The translations under genes and the position numbers were made by a program. Of a DNA stretch of 34,963 nucleotides, positions 18,840-25,263 are shown piece by piece. The stretch is from Runella rosea (lineage in GTDB: Bacteria; Bacteroidota; Bacteroidia; Cytophagales; Spirosomataceae). The DNA lies in contig NZ_CP030853.1 in assembly GCF_003325355.1 (NCBI RefSeq), forward strand, positions 1 through 34,963, given 5' to 3'. Under the pieces are notes generated by a model. It saw only the letters and a list, made by a program, of their open reading frames with translations. It was not told the origin of the DNA and ran no database searches. Within the stretch, counting starts at the first letter, position 1. Each line of letters starts with the position of its first letter.

Positions 18840-18866
18840 TCCACAAAAAATACCAAAATCATTTGT

Positions 18867-19808
18867 ATGATTACCGGCGAACAGGTACTAAACTTCCTCA
18901 AAAACAAGGAAGGACTAACTTTGGCAAAAGTCGAAAAGGAAGCTGCTATTCCCAAAGGAACTCTTTCCAAATCTTTAAATGGCGAACGCGAACTGAATCA
19001 AGATCACCTTACAAAACTATATCCCGTTTTGGTAGGGTATGGTTGGAAAGAATTTTACCGCTCCAAAGCAAAGGTAATAGCTGTTGTAAACCATAAAGGA
19101 GGCGTAGGCAAAACTACTACTACGCTCAATTTGGGAAAAGCGTTGGTACTTCACGGCTATAAAGTATTGGTGATAGACATGGATTCGCAGGGAAATCTAT
19201 CGCAGGCACTCGGAATTGACAGCCCTGATAAGCAGGTAATGCACGCCGTTCTTGACGATGAGCCCCTGCCTGTATACTCCATTGCTCCCAATTTTGATTT
19301 ATCTCCCAGCGATTTGACCCTTGCTAGTCGAGAAAGTGAAATGATTAGAATGGTGCTTAGTGAATTGCAATTACAGAGAGCAATTGCGCCAAAATTGAGT
19401 GAATATGATTATATACTAATTGATTGTCCGCCAGCGCTCAATGTTTTTACCACTAGTGCCCTTATTGCGGCCAATTCCTGCCTGATTACCCTCCAACCCG
19501 AAATATCTGCACTCAAGGGGGTAAAAGGTTTATTTGATCATATTTTTCAGGTACAGCGCCGGCTCAACAGCGGGCTTCATATTGAAGGGGTATTATTGAC
19601 GATGGTCGATAACCGATTAAACATACACCGAGATATTATTGAACAGGTACGTTCACAACTCAATTCTTTTAAAATCTTCAATACTCAAATCAGGATGAAT
19701 GTTTCTTTAAAAGAGTCACAGATTTCACAAATTGATATTTTTGGATATGATAGTAGTTCTAACGGCGCGAAAGACTATATGAACCTGGCAAAAGAAATTA
19801 TCGGCTAA
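18867..19808 (+). CDS. parA: ParA family partition ATPase with N-terminal HTH
   Basis: Deviant Walker ATPase that moves ParB-bound plasmid copies apart along the nucleoid. 313 residues from ATG 18867; an in-frame TTG at 18837 is less likely because the -7 box covers it. Residues about 1-60 form an HTH-like domain (GLTLAKVEKEAAIPKGTLSK), typical of larger plasmid-type ParA proteins that also act as repressors. The Walker A is KGGVGKTT (77-84), followed by VIDMDSQGN (about 102-110) and LIDCPPA with D186. The C-terminus is a normal ParA fold. parB begins 20 nt after its stop, so the two form one operon under the palindromic promoter. Confidence 0.93.
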   Translation: MITGEQVLNFLKNKEGLTLAKVEKEAAIPKGTLSKSLNGERELNQDHLTKLYPVLVGYGWKEFYRSKAKVIAVVNHKGGVGKTTTTLNLGKALVLHGYKVLVIDMDSQGNLSQALGIDSPDKQVMHAVLDDEPLPVYSIAPNFDLSPSDLTLASRESEMIRMVLSELQLQRAIAPKLSEYDYILIDCPPALNVFTTSALIAANSCLITLQPEISALKGVKGLFDHIFQVQRRLNSGLHIEGVLLTMVDNRLNIHRDIIEQVRSQLNSFKIFNTQIRMNVSLKESQISQIDIFGYDSSSNGAKDYMNLAKEIIG

Positions 19809-19828
19809 CCTCTTCTCTATTCGGTCAA

Positions 19829-20776
19829 ATGGCAAAAAAGTATCAATCCTCTCTGGGCGAACAAAAAATATTTCAAAGCTCCACCTTTGTACAGCACGAA
19901 GAAATCAAGAAAAACATAACGATTCTTCCTGAACTTGAGTCTCTTATTCCTCCACTTGGCGAAGAAGAAAAAAAACAGTTGGAAATCAATATTTTAAACG
20001 AAGGTTGCCGAGAAGCACTCTTGGTTTGGCCCACTTTTGAAAGTGTAATAACCCCAGCATCAGAGTCACTCAAATCAATATACGTCCTGATTGACGGCCA
20101 TAACCGTTTTAATATCTGCGTAAAACATTCCCTTGATTTTCAAATTCATTTGGTATCCTATAGTACCCTCGAAGATGTCAAAGGGTTTATGATTGATAAC
20201 CAGCTAGGAAGACGTAATTTAAGCCTCGAACAGGCTTCGTATCTCCGGGGAATGAAATACCTAAATCTACGCAAAAGCAAAGGGAAATACGAACGTTTAA
20301 ACCATAAGGCTCAAAATGAGCTTTATGATATTATGACCTCTGAGCATAAAGATCAAAATGATCCTTATGCTAGTTCTGAGAAAAAAATGACAACTGCCGA
20401 GCAACTCGCGCAAGAGTTTAATGTAGGCCAAGCAACGATAAAAAGAGACGCCGAGTTTGCAGAAGGTCTGGAAAAACTCAGCCCGCAGTTAAAACTTTCT
20501 ATTTTATCGGGTACCACAAAAATTAGTAAAAACCGGATTCAGCAATTAACCAAAACGGAAAACCTTGAAAAACCGTTGGATTCTTTAGAAGAAATCGAAG
20601 CAATGCTGATGCCTTCTAAAGAGCAAAAAATCACACAAACTAGTAGTGCAACTCCAGCTGATGTATTGATTAATGAGATTGGTACACTCGTTCCTAAACT
20701 TAAAAATCCCCAAAGGAGAAAAGACGCCTGTGATAAATTGATAAAATTGGTTTCAGATTTACAGGCACTGTCTTAG
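19829..20776 (+). CDS. parB: ParB family partition/DNA-binding protein
   Basis: Centromere-binding partner of ParA, 315 residues. The N-terminal ParB/Srx-like domain carries LIDGHNRF (D89-G-H-N-R), in the position of the family's nucleotide-binding GxxRxxA-type region but in the DGHNR form common in plasmid and phage ParB-like proteins. Next comes a region with QLGRRNLSLEQASYLRGMKY (about 126-146) and a central HTH (TTAEQLAQEFNVGQATIKRDAEFAEGLE, described by position about 188-215). The C-terminal part, with NPQRRKDACDKLIKLV, may dimerise. Start at ATG 19829, with no clear Shine-Dalgarno. The centromere site is not proven; dyads before parA and after parB are candidates. Confidence 0.88.
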   Translation: MAKKYQSSLGEQKIFQSSTFVQHEEIKKNITILPELESLIPPLGEEEKKQLEINILNEGCREALLVWPTFESVITPASESLKSIYVLIDGHNRFNICVKHSLDFQIHLVSYSTLEDVKGFMIDNQLGRRNLSLEQASYLRGMKYLNLRKSKGKYERLNHKAQNELYDIMTSEHKDQNDPYASSEKKMTTAEQLAQEFNVGQATIKRDAEFAEGLEKLSPQLKLSILSGTTKISKNRIQQLTKTENLEKPLDSLEEIEAMLMPSKEQKITQTSSATPADVLINEIGTLVPKLKNPQRRKDACDKLIKLVSDLQALS

Positions 20777-20792
20777 GATAACTTTTACTAGC

Positions 20793-20811
20793 GCGCCCTA
20801 TTTTTGTTTTA
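20793..20811 (-). repeat. Degenerate inverted iteron copy next to parB
   Basis: Starts GCGCCCTA. The minus strand reads TAAAACAAAAATAGGG, about 13 of 16 positions like the iteron TATAACAAATTTAGGG. It shares the leading GCGCCCTA with the better copy 90 bp downstream. Confidence 0.4.
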
Positions 20812-20851
20812 TTATCCCTCATATATCATTTTATTGATAATGTATCCTCAG

Positions 20852-20873
20852 TTCGTATATCAATAAATACGAA
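20852..20873. repeat. Inverted repeat between parB and the origin
   Basis: TTCGTAT, 8-nt spacer, ATACGAA: perfect 7-bp arms. No T-run follows, so it is a possible protein-binding site (ParB or Rep) more than a terminator. Confidence 0.45.
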
Positions 20874-20885
20874 TGCCCAAATGCG

Positions 20886-20906
20886 CCCTAAAAATGTAAT
20901 AGTTAA
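20886..20906 (-). repeat. Inverted iteron copy
   Basis: On the minus strand it reads TTAACTATTACATTTTTAGG plus a final G, which matches the iteron with its usual TTAAC linker at 20 of 21 positions, but in the opposite direction to the main array. Confidence 0.6.
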
Positions 20907-20920
20907 TTTGTTATTTCCTA

Positions 20921-20950
20921 ATAATCAATGTGTTATAAAATATTGATTAT
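20921..20950. repeat. Inverted repeat in origin region
   Basis: ATAATCAAT and ATTGATTAT are exact reverse complements with a 12-nt spacer. Function unknown. Confidence 0.45.
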
Positions 20951-21001
20951 CATTGATGCACACGTTTTATTCAAGAACTAAAACTCAAAACGGATTATTT
21001 G

Positions 21002-21018
21002 TATAACATTTTTAGGGG
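21002..21018 (+). repeat. Isolated iteron
   Basis: TATAACATTTTTAGGGG, matching the array unit TATAACATTTTTAGGG. Confidence 0.7.
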
Positions 21019-21027
21019 TCTTAAATT

Positions 21028-21052
21028 ATATTTTCAACTACATTGAAAATAT
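21028..21052. repeat. Perfect hairpin in the origin
   Basis: ATATTTTCAA, loop CTACA, TTGAAAATAT: 10-bp perfect stem just after the isolated iteron. No T-run follows, so a structural origin element is more likely than a terminator. Confidence 0.6.
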
Positions 21053-21185
21053 CCCCAAACAAGCATCCAAGAGAGGTCAAATACAATATAATTGAGATTT
21101 TTTATAAAATAACTGTTAATAAAACCGCAAAAACTCAACAGATGAATTCAAATTGATAGAAATGTATCTTAAGTAGGTGACTGTA

Positions 21186-21204
21186 TATAACTTTTTTAGG
21201 GGTT
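21186..21204 (+). repeat. Isolated iteron
   Basis: TATAACTTTTTTAGGGGTT, one or two bases from the array unit. Confidence 0.65.
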
Positions 21205-21209
21205 ATTTA

Positions 21210-21218
21210 TGTGGATAA
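21210..21218 (-). promoter_or_regulatory. DnaA box
   Basis: The minus strand reads TTATCCACA, a perfect DnaA box, between two isolated iterons. It suggests host DnaA takes part in opening this origin. Confidence 0.7.
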
Positions 21219-21227
21219 AAAGGGTAT

Positions 21228-21246
21228 TATAACAAATTTAGGGTTC
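21228..21246 (+). repeat. Isolated iteron
   Basis: TATAACAAATTTAGGGTTC, an exact copy of the AAATTT variant of the array. Confidence 0.7.
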
Positions 21247-21457
21247 AGGAGACCTTTATTTTTTAAAAAAAATAAATGCAAATTATTCTATTAAGTATTT
21301 GATAATCAAAGATTTATTCTAAAAGAAAAATTTTAAAAAAAAAAGAAATTTTAAAATCATCAACAATAGCCGTGATGATGTTTCTTTTCTTTTTAAAAGC
21401 TTTTAAATACTTTCGGGTGCTATAACTAATTGAAAATCAATGTATTGTAAGGTTTAT

Positions 21458-21560
21458 TATTACAAATTTAGGGTTAACTATAACATTTTTAGGGTTAACT
21501 ATAACAAATTTAGGGTTCAATTATAACATTTTTAGGGTTAAACTATAACAAAATTAGGGT
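21458..21560 (+). repeat. Tandem iteron array (five units)
   Basis: Five direct repeats with cores starting at 21458, 21479, 21500, 21522 and 21544, a period of 21-22 bp (two DNA turns). The core is TATAACAWWTTTAGGG, usually followed by TTAAC or TTCAA. The middle alternates: AAATTT, ATTTTT, AAATTT, ATTTTT, then AAAATT. The first unit has TATTAC in place of TATAAC. The array ends 54 nt before the rep start and would bind Rep for initiation, copy control and repression of rep. Confidence 0.9.
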
Positions 21561-21604
21561 ATTTGATAATTTATGCGAATTATGGTGTTATTTTTAAGCT
21601 AAAA

Positions 21605-21610
21605 AAGGAG
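21605..21610 (+). promoter_or_regulatory. Shine-Dalgarno site of rep
   Basis: AAGGAG four nt before the rep ATG, one of only two strong sites noticed in the window; it fixes the start at 21615. Confidence 0.65.
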
Positions 21611-21614
21611 CTGT

Positions 21615-22997
21615 ATGGCCAAAAAATCTGAACAGTCATCAAAAGGTGAGAAACCTCGTTTAGTAAGATTAATTCGTAAGTCTAACGACTTGGTTGAAGG
21701 CAAATATCGGTTTGACATTTGGGAAATGAGGGTATTTACGAAAACCCTTACGATGATTCATAAAGATGATGAAGACTTCAGGCCCTACCGGATTTATCTG
21801 AAAGAAATTATCAGTGATTTTGGTTTAGAGCAAAACAAGCAGTCATACAAATTTCTGAAAGAAGGAGCGGAGAAATTGGCGCGCCGAGAAATCAGAGCCG
21901 TAGCATCGACTCCTGACGGTGAAATGGAACTATTGACCCACATTGCGGCGGGTGTAAAGAGCTTTACAAACAATAATGCTGGAAAATACATTGAAATCTC
22001 ATTTCATCCAGAGATGAAACCTCATTTGCTGCAATTACAAACGCAGTTTCTGATGTACGACATCAAAAATATACTTCGCCTGCAAAGTTCGTTTTCAATC
22101 AGAATCTATGAATTGCTGAAACAGTACGAACGAATCGGAAAACGGAAATTTACGATTGAAGAATTAAAGGAAATTTTGGACATAGCAGATAAGTATCCAC
22201 TTTACGCCAATTTCAAGCAAAGGGTAATTATTAAGGCACAGGAGGATCTTTCAGAATTTACGGACATACGGTTTACGTTTGAAGAAGAAAAGAAGGGTAA
22301 GGCGGTAAATGCTATTATTTTCTTTATTGAGCGAAATGTTGATTTCGCCGAAGAATTGCCAAGCAATATCATTGTTGATTCGATGATACAACTGCCGGTA
22401 GTGCCCAAGGAAGCTCAAGAGGCTCTTGAAATTTTCAGTTTACTGAAAGAGTTTAAAGGAGCAAATATACAAACTGTTAAAGATTGGTTGGTTCAATTTT
22501 CGCCCGAACATGTTCGCCAGCGTATTACACTGGTCAAAAATCAAATTGTGTTGGGAGGGAAAATTCGAAACCCAATGGGATATTTACAGAAAATGATGAT
22601 GCAATCTAATCTGTTTGATTTGGTAGAAGAGACAAAGCAAGAAAAACAGCAGGTAGAAGAGCAACAAAAGCAAACTCGTGATTTGTTAAAGCGCTTGGCC
22701 ACTGAATTAGAGCAACTACAGGTAAGGCATTATGAAACACAAAACCAAATGGTTGAGAAAATATTGAACGGAGATGACGCACTACGCACTGAAATACATA
22801 ATTTAGTCAAAAACAGCCGTTTTTATACACCAGGACAGACGATAGCTGAAAATATGAAAAAGGGGATGGTTCAAGGGATAGTTTTCGCTAAAGTGAAACA
22901 GGCAAGACAAGTACTTTTTGATGAGATGGATCGGGAGTTTGACGTCTTAGAGAAATCGCTCAAAAGCCAACTTAGGTCCTTAGGATGGGATGGATGA
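21615..22997 (+). CDS. Rep_3 family replication initiator protein
   Basis: Initiator that binds the iterons just upstream and opens the origin. 460 residues, longer than the usual 300-400. Two winged-helix domains are expected: WH1 about 10-145 (VEGKYRFDIWEMRVFTKTL, IYLKEIISDFGL) and WH2 about 150-250 (LRLQSSFSIRIYELLKQYER, FTIEELKEILDI, VIIKAQEDLSEFTDIRFTFE, quoted in parts), the classic RepB/RepE pattern. The extra C-terminal 200 residues hold a predicted Glu/Gln-rich coiled coil (about 335-385) and end in RSLGWDG; such tails occur in Bacteroidota Rep_3 proteins and have no assigned role here. No clear terminator follows. Confidence 0.92.
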   Translation: MAKKSEQSSKGEKPRLVRLIRKSNDLVEGKYRFDIWEMRVFTKTLTMIHKDDEDFRPYRIYLKEIISDFGLEQNKQSYKFLKEGAEKLARREIRAVASTPDGEMELLTHIAAGVKSFTNNNAGKYIEISFHPEMKPHLLQLQTQFLMYDIKNILRLQSSFSIRIYELLKQYERIGKRKFTIEELKEILDIADKYPLYANFKQRVIIKAQEDLSEFTDIRFTFEEEKKGKAVNAIIFFIERNVDFAEELPSNIIVDSMIQLPVVPKEAQEALEIFSLLKEFKGANIQTVKDWLVQFSPEHVRQRITLVKNQIVLGGKIRNPMGYLQKMMMQSNLFDLVEETKQEKQQVEEQQKQTRDLLKRLATELEQLQVRHYETQNQMVEKILNGDDALRTEIHNLVKNSRFYTPGQTIAENMKKGMVQGIVFAKVKQARQVLFDEMDREFDVLEKSLKSQLRSLGWDG

Positions 22998-23346
22998 TAA
23001 ATATTAATCCATGAGCTGATATTATTAGTAGTTTTATATCGTTATAATACCGTTTTAATATTAAATATATTTAAAATAAGTAGGCCAACAAAAGAGAAAA
23101 ACTAAAGTTTAGACCATATGTCATTATTTGAAAATATAAATCAGTACCCTCAACTCGAGATGAATAGATACACTAGATTCCATCAATCTCAAAATATGAA
23201 TTACTTTTGCAGTTTAGATTGAAAACCGCACCATCAACTTCTTTAACTTTATTGTCCAAAATAAGGCAATTAGTATCTTTTATCGAACGGCGGCTTTTTG
23301 ACCTAAAACGAATTAATTTATTTATTATCAATCGAATAACCATTCT
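22998..23346. other. Intergenic region between rep and the DUF1080 gene
   Basis: 349 AT-rich nt. The only clear element is the promoter at 23202-23209. No convincing gene or terminator seen. Confidence 0.55.
23202..23209 (+). promoter_or_regulatory. Predicted -7 box for the DUF1080/cytochrome operon
   Basis: TACTTTTG matches TAnnTTTG. The surrounding 15 nt, AATTACTTTTGCAGT (23199-23213), recur exactly at 32581-32595 before another gene. The leader would be about 130 nt. Confidence 0.5.
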
Positions 23347-25191
23347 ATGTTCAAACCCAAAAGTATTTTTTCGCAATTAATCGCCTGCGTGCCGGGAGTG
23401 ATTGTTGCGTCATCTGTTTTTGCCCAAACAGCTATCCCTCTCAATGACCTCAGTGCCTTTACCAACAAAGCCAACAACTGGTCTATTGCTGGTGACGTCA
23501 CTGTCGATATTTCCAAAGTCAATGCATTAGAATCCAAACCTGGCAAAGGCGTTCTAGTATGTATTCACGAAAAAGGAAAATACGGTCAAGAATATGAGCT
23601 TGTGTCAAATTTCCAACACGGAGATTTAGACTTAGAATTGGATTTTATGCTAACTAAAGAATCCAATTCGGGTATTTATCTACAAGGAAACTATGAAGTG
23701 CAGCTTTTTGACAGTTGGGGCAAAAAAACGGCTAAATACAACGACAATGGTGGTATTTATGAGCGTTGGAATGACTCTAAACCAGAAGGTGAAAAAGGGT
23801 ATGAAGGATATGCACCCCGTTTTAACGTAGCAAAAGCGCCGGGTTTATGGCAAAACATCAAAATATCATACCAGGCTCCTCGCTTTGATGCCACAGGTAA
23901 GAAAATAGCCAATGCCGTATTTCTTAAAATTGTTTTGAATGGTATAACCATTCACGAAAACGTGGAAGTAAGCGGCCCCACTCGTGGCTCACTGACCAAA
24001 GACGATGTAGCATCTGGTCCATTGCGCATTCAAGGTGATCATGGTTCGTTGGCAATTAAAAATATTGTCATTAACAATTTTGACAAAAAGCCAGGAACAT
24101 TATCCGACCTTACCTATAAAACCTACTACGGCCCCTTTGCAGCCAACGAAGATTTCTCAAAACAAAAAGTGGCTGAAACAGGCAAAAAAGAAGCCTTTTC
24201 TTGGGAAATTCTGAAAGACAACAACAACTACGCTTACGTTTATAACGGAAAATACACCGCTGCTACCGAGGGCGAATACACTTTCAAATTGCAGGCGGCA
24301 GGAAATGCTTACCTCAAAATTGATGGCAAAGAAGTACTACCAAAAGAATCAAGAAATGCGCTTCGTCAAGGAAAAGTAAACCTCACGGCAGGAGTACATA
24401 CCATTGAAGTTTTCAACAGCAAAACCGAGGGTTATATGCGGCCAGGTTTAGCGGTAGCAGTATCTGGTCCTGGTTTTCGAGAAATGTCTTTAAACACTGC
24501 CAGTTCGGTAACAACAGGTGGCGGGGTAGACCCAATTCTTGTGACTGCTCCTACCAATACTGTTATGCGCAGCTTCATGGACTTCAAAAAGACCCCCGAA
24601 GCTAAAAACATCCGTATTGTTCATGCGGTTTCGGTGGGAAGTCCTGCCAATCTGCACTATACTTACGACCTCGACAAAGGTGCTTTATTGCAGGTTTGGC
24701 GTGGTGAATTTCTTGATGCTACCCCAATGTGGCACAGCCGTGGTGATGGTTCTTCACGCCCACGCGGTAGTGTGACGCTTTTGAACAATGAAATGTTTCT
24801 GGGAAAAGTAAACGGTCAGTCAGCATGGCAGGCAGACACTACTGGCAGCGGTTATCTTCCTAAGGGATATGCGCTAGATGAGACTGACGCTCCGACATTC
24901 AATTATATAGCATTTGGTTCGCCCGTCAGCGACCGCCTTTCGGTGGTAGACAACAAACATTTTGAACGCGAAGTGAAATTGGCAAAACCAGTCGAAAACC
25001 TGGTGGCAAGAGTTGCCGAAGGAACCAACATTGAAATGGTTTCTGAAGGCCTGTACTCGGTTAATAACAAGTCCTATTTTATCCAAATAGCCGACAAATC
25101 GGTGGTGCCGCAAATCAGAAATGTGAATGGCGGTCAGGAGCTGATTGTTCCTGTGACTAACGGATCGGTTAAATATGCCCTCCTGTTCTAA
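23347..25191 (+). CDS. Exported DUF1080 (3-keto-disaccharide hydrolase-like) and PA14 domain protein
   Basis: 614 residues with a signal peptide (VPGVIVASSVFAQ, cleavage near 26). Residues about 30-245 form a DUF1080 domain, a concanavalin-like fold (LVSNFQHGDLDLELDFML, SGIYLQGNYEVQLFDSWG, GPLRIQGDHGSLAIKNI). Residues about 250-385 form a PA14-like carbohydrate-binding domain (YTFKLQAAGNAYLKIDGKEV, LTAGVHTIEVF). The last 200 residues (HAVSVGSPANLHYTYDL, GALLQVWRGEFLD) form a region often joined to cytochrome-type dehydrogenases in Bacteroidota. DUF1080 proteins have been linked to cleavage of 3-keto-glycosides, so a role in periplasmic sugar processing is plausible but not shown. Co-directional with the cytochrome-fused gene 72 nt downstream. 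Confidence 0.85.
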   Translation: MFKPKSIFSQLIACVPGVIVASSVFAQTAIPLNDLSAFTNKANNWSIAGDVTVDISKVNALESKPGKGVLVCIHEKGKYGQEYELVSNFQHGDLDLELDFMLTKESNSGIYLQGNYEVQLFDSWGKKTAKYNDNGGIYERWNDSKPEGEKGYEGYAPRFNVAKAPGLWQNIKISYQAPRFDATGKKIANAVFLKIVLNGITIHENVEVSGPTRGSLTKDDVASGPLRIQGDHGSLAIKNIVINNFDKKPGTLSDLTYKTYYGPFAANEDFSKQKVAETGKKEAFSWEILKDNNNYAYVYNGKYTAATEGEYTFKLQAAGNAYLKIDGKEVLPKESRNALRQGKVNLTAGVHTIEVFNSKTEGYMRPGLAVAVSGPGFREMSLNTASSVTTGGGVDPILVTAPTNTVMRSFMDFKKTPEAKNIRIVHAVSVGSPANLHYTYDLDKGALLQVWRGEFLDATPMWHSRGDGSSRPRGSVTLLNNEMFLGKVNGQSAWQADTTGSGYLPKGYALDETDAPTFNYIAFGSPVSDRLSVVDNKHFEREVKLAKPVENLVARVAEGTNIEMVSEGLYSVNNKSYFIQIADKSVVPQIRNVNGGQELIVPVTNGSVKYALLF

Positions 25192-25263
25192 AAATAGTCC
25201 GCAACATCATTACTTTTTAACTAATAGATTATCGGGTAATCTCTCGCCCGACAACTCAAAATA

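Larger units (their letters stand above)
20777..21614. other. Replication origin region (iteron type)
   Basis: 838 nt between parB and rep without a gene. It contains a tandem array of five iterons, three more iterons in the same direction, two inverted copies near parB, one perfect DnaA box, several hairpins, and a very AT-rich stretch at about 21255-21360 with runs of A and T, a likely DNA-unwinding element. Together with the Rep_3 gene immediately downstream this is the layout of an iteron-controlled theta origin. Confidence 0.85.

Noticed and set aside
18806..19096. Second open frame overlapping parA
   Set aside because: Shadow of parA in another frame; no domain and no start signal.
23173..23376. 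Minus-strand frame of 67 codons across the DUF1080 promoter
   Set aside because: Overlaps the promoter and the real signal-peptide start; composition is not protein-like.
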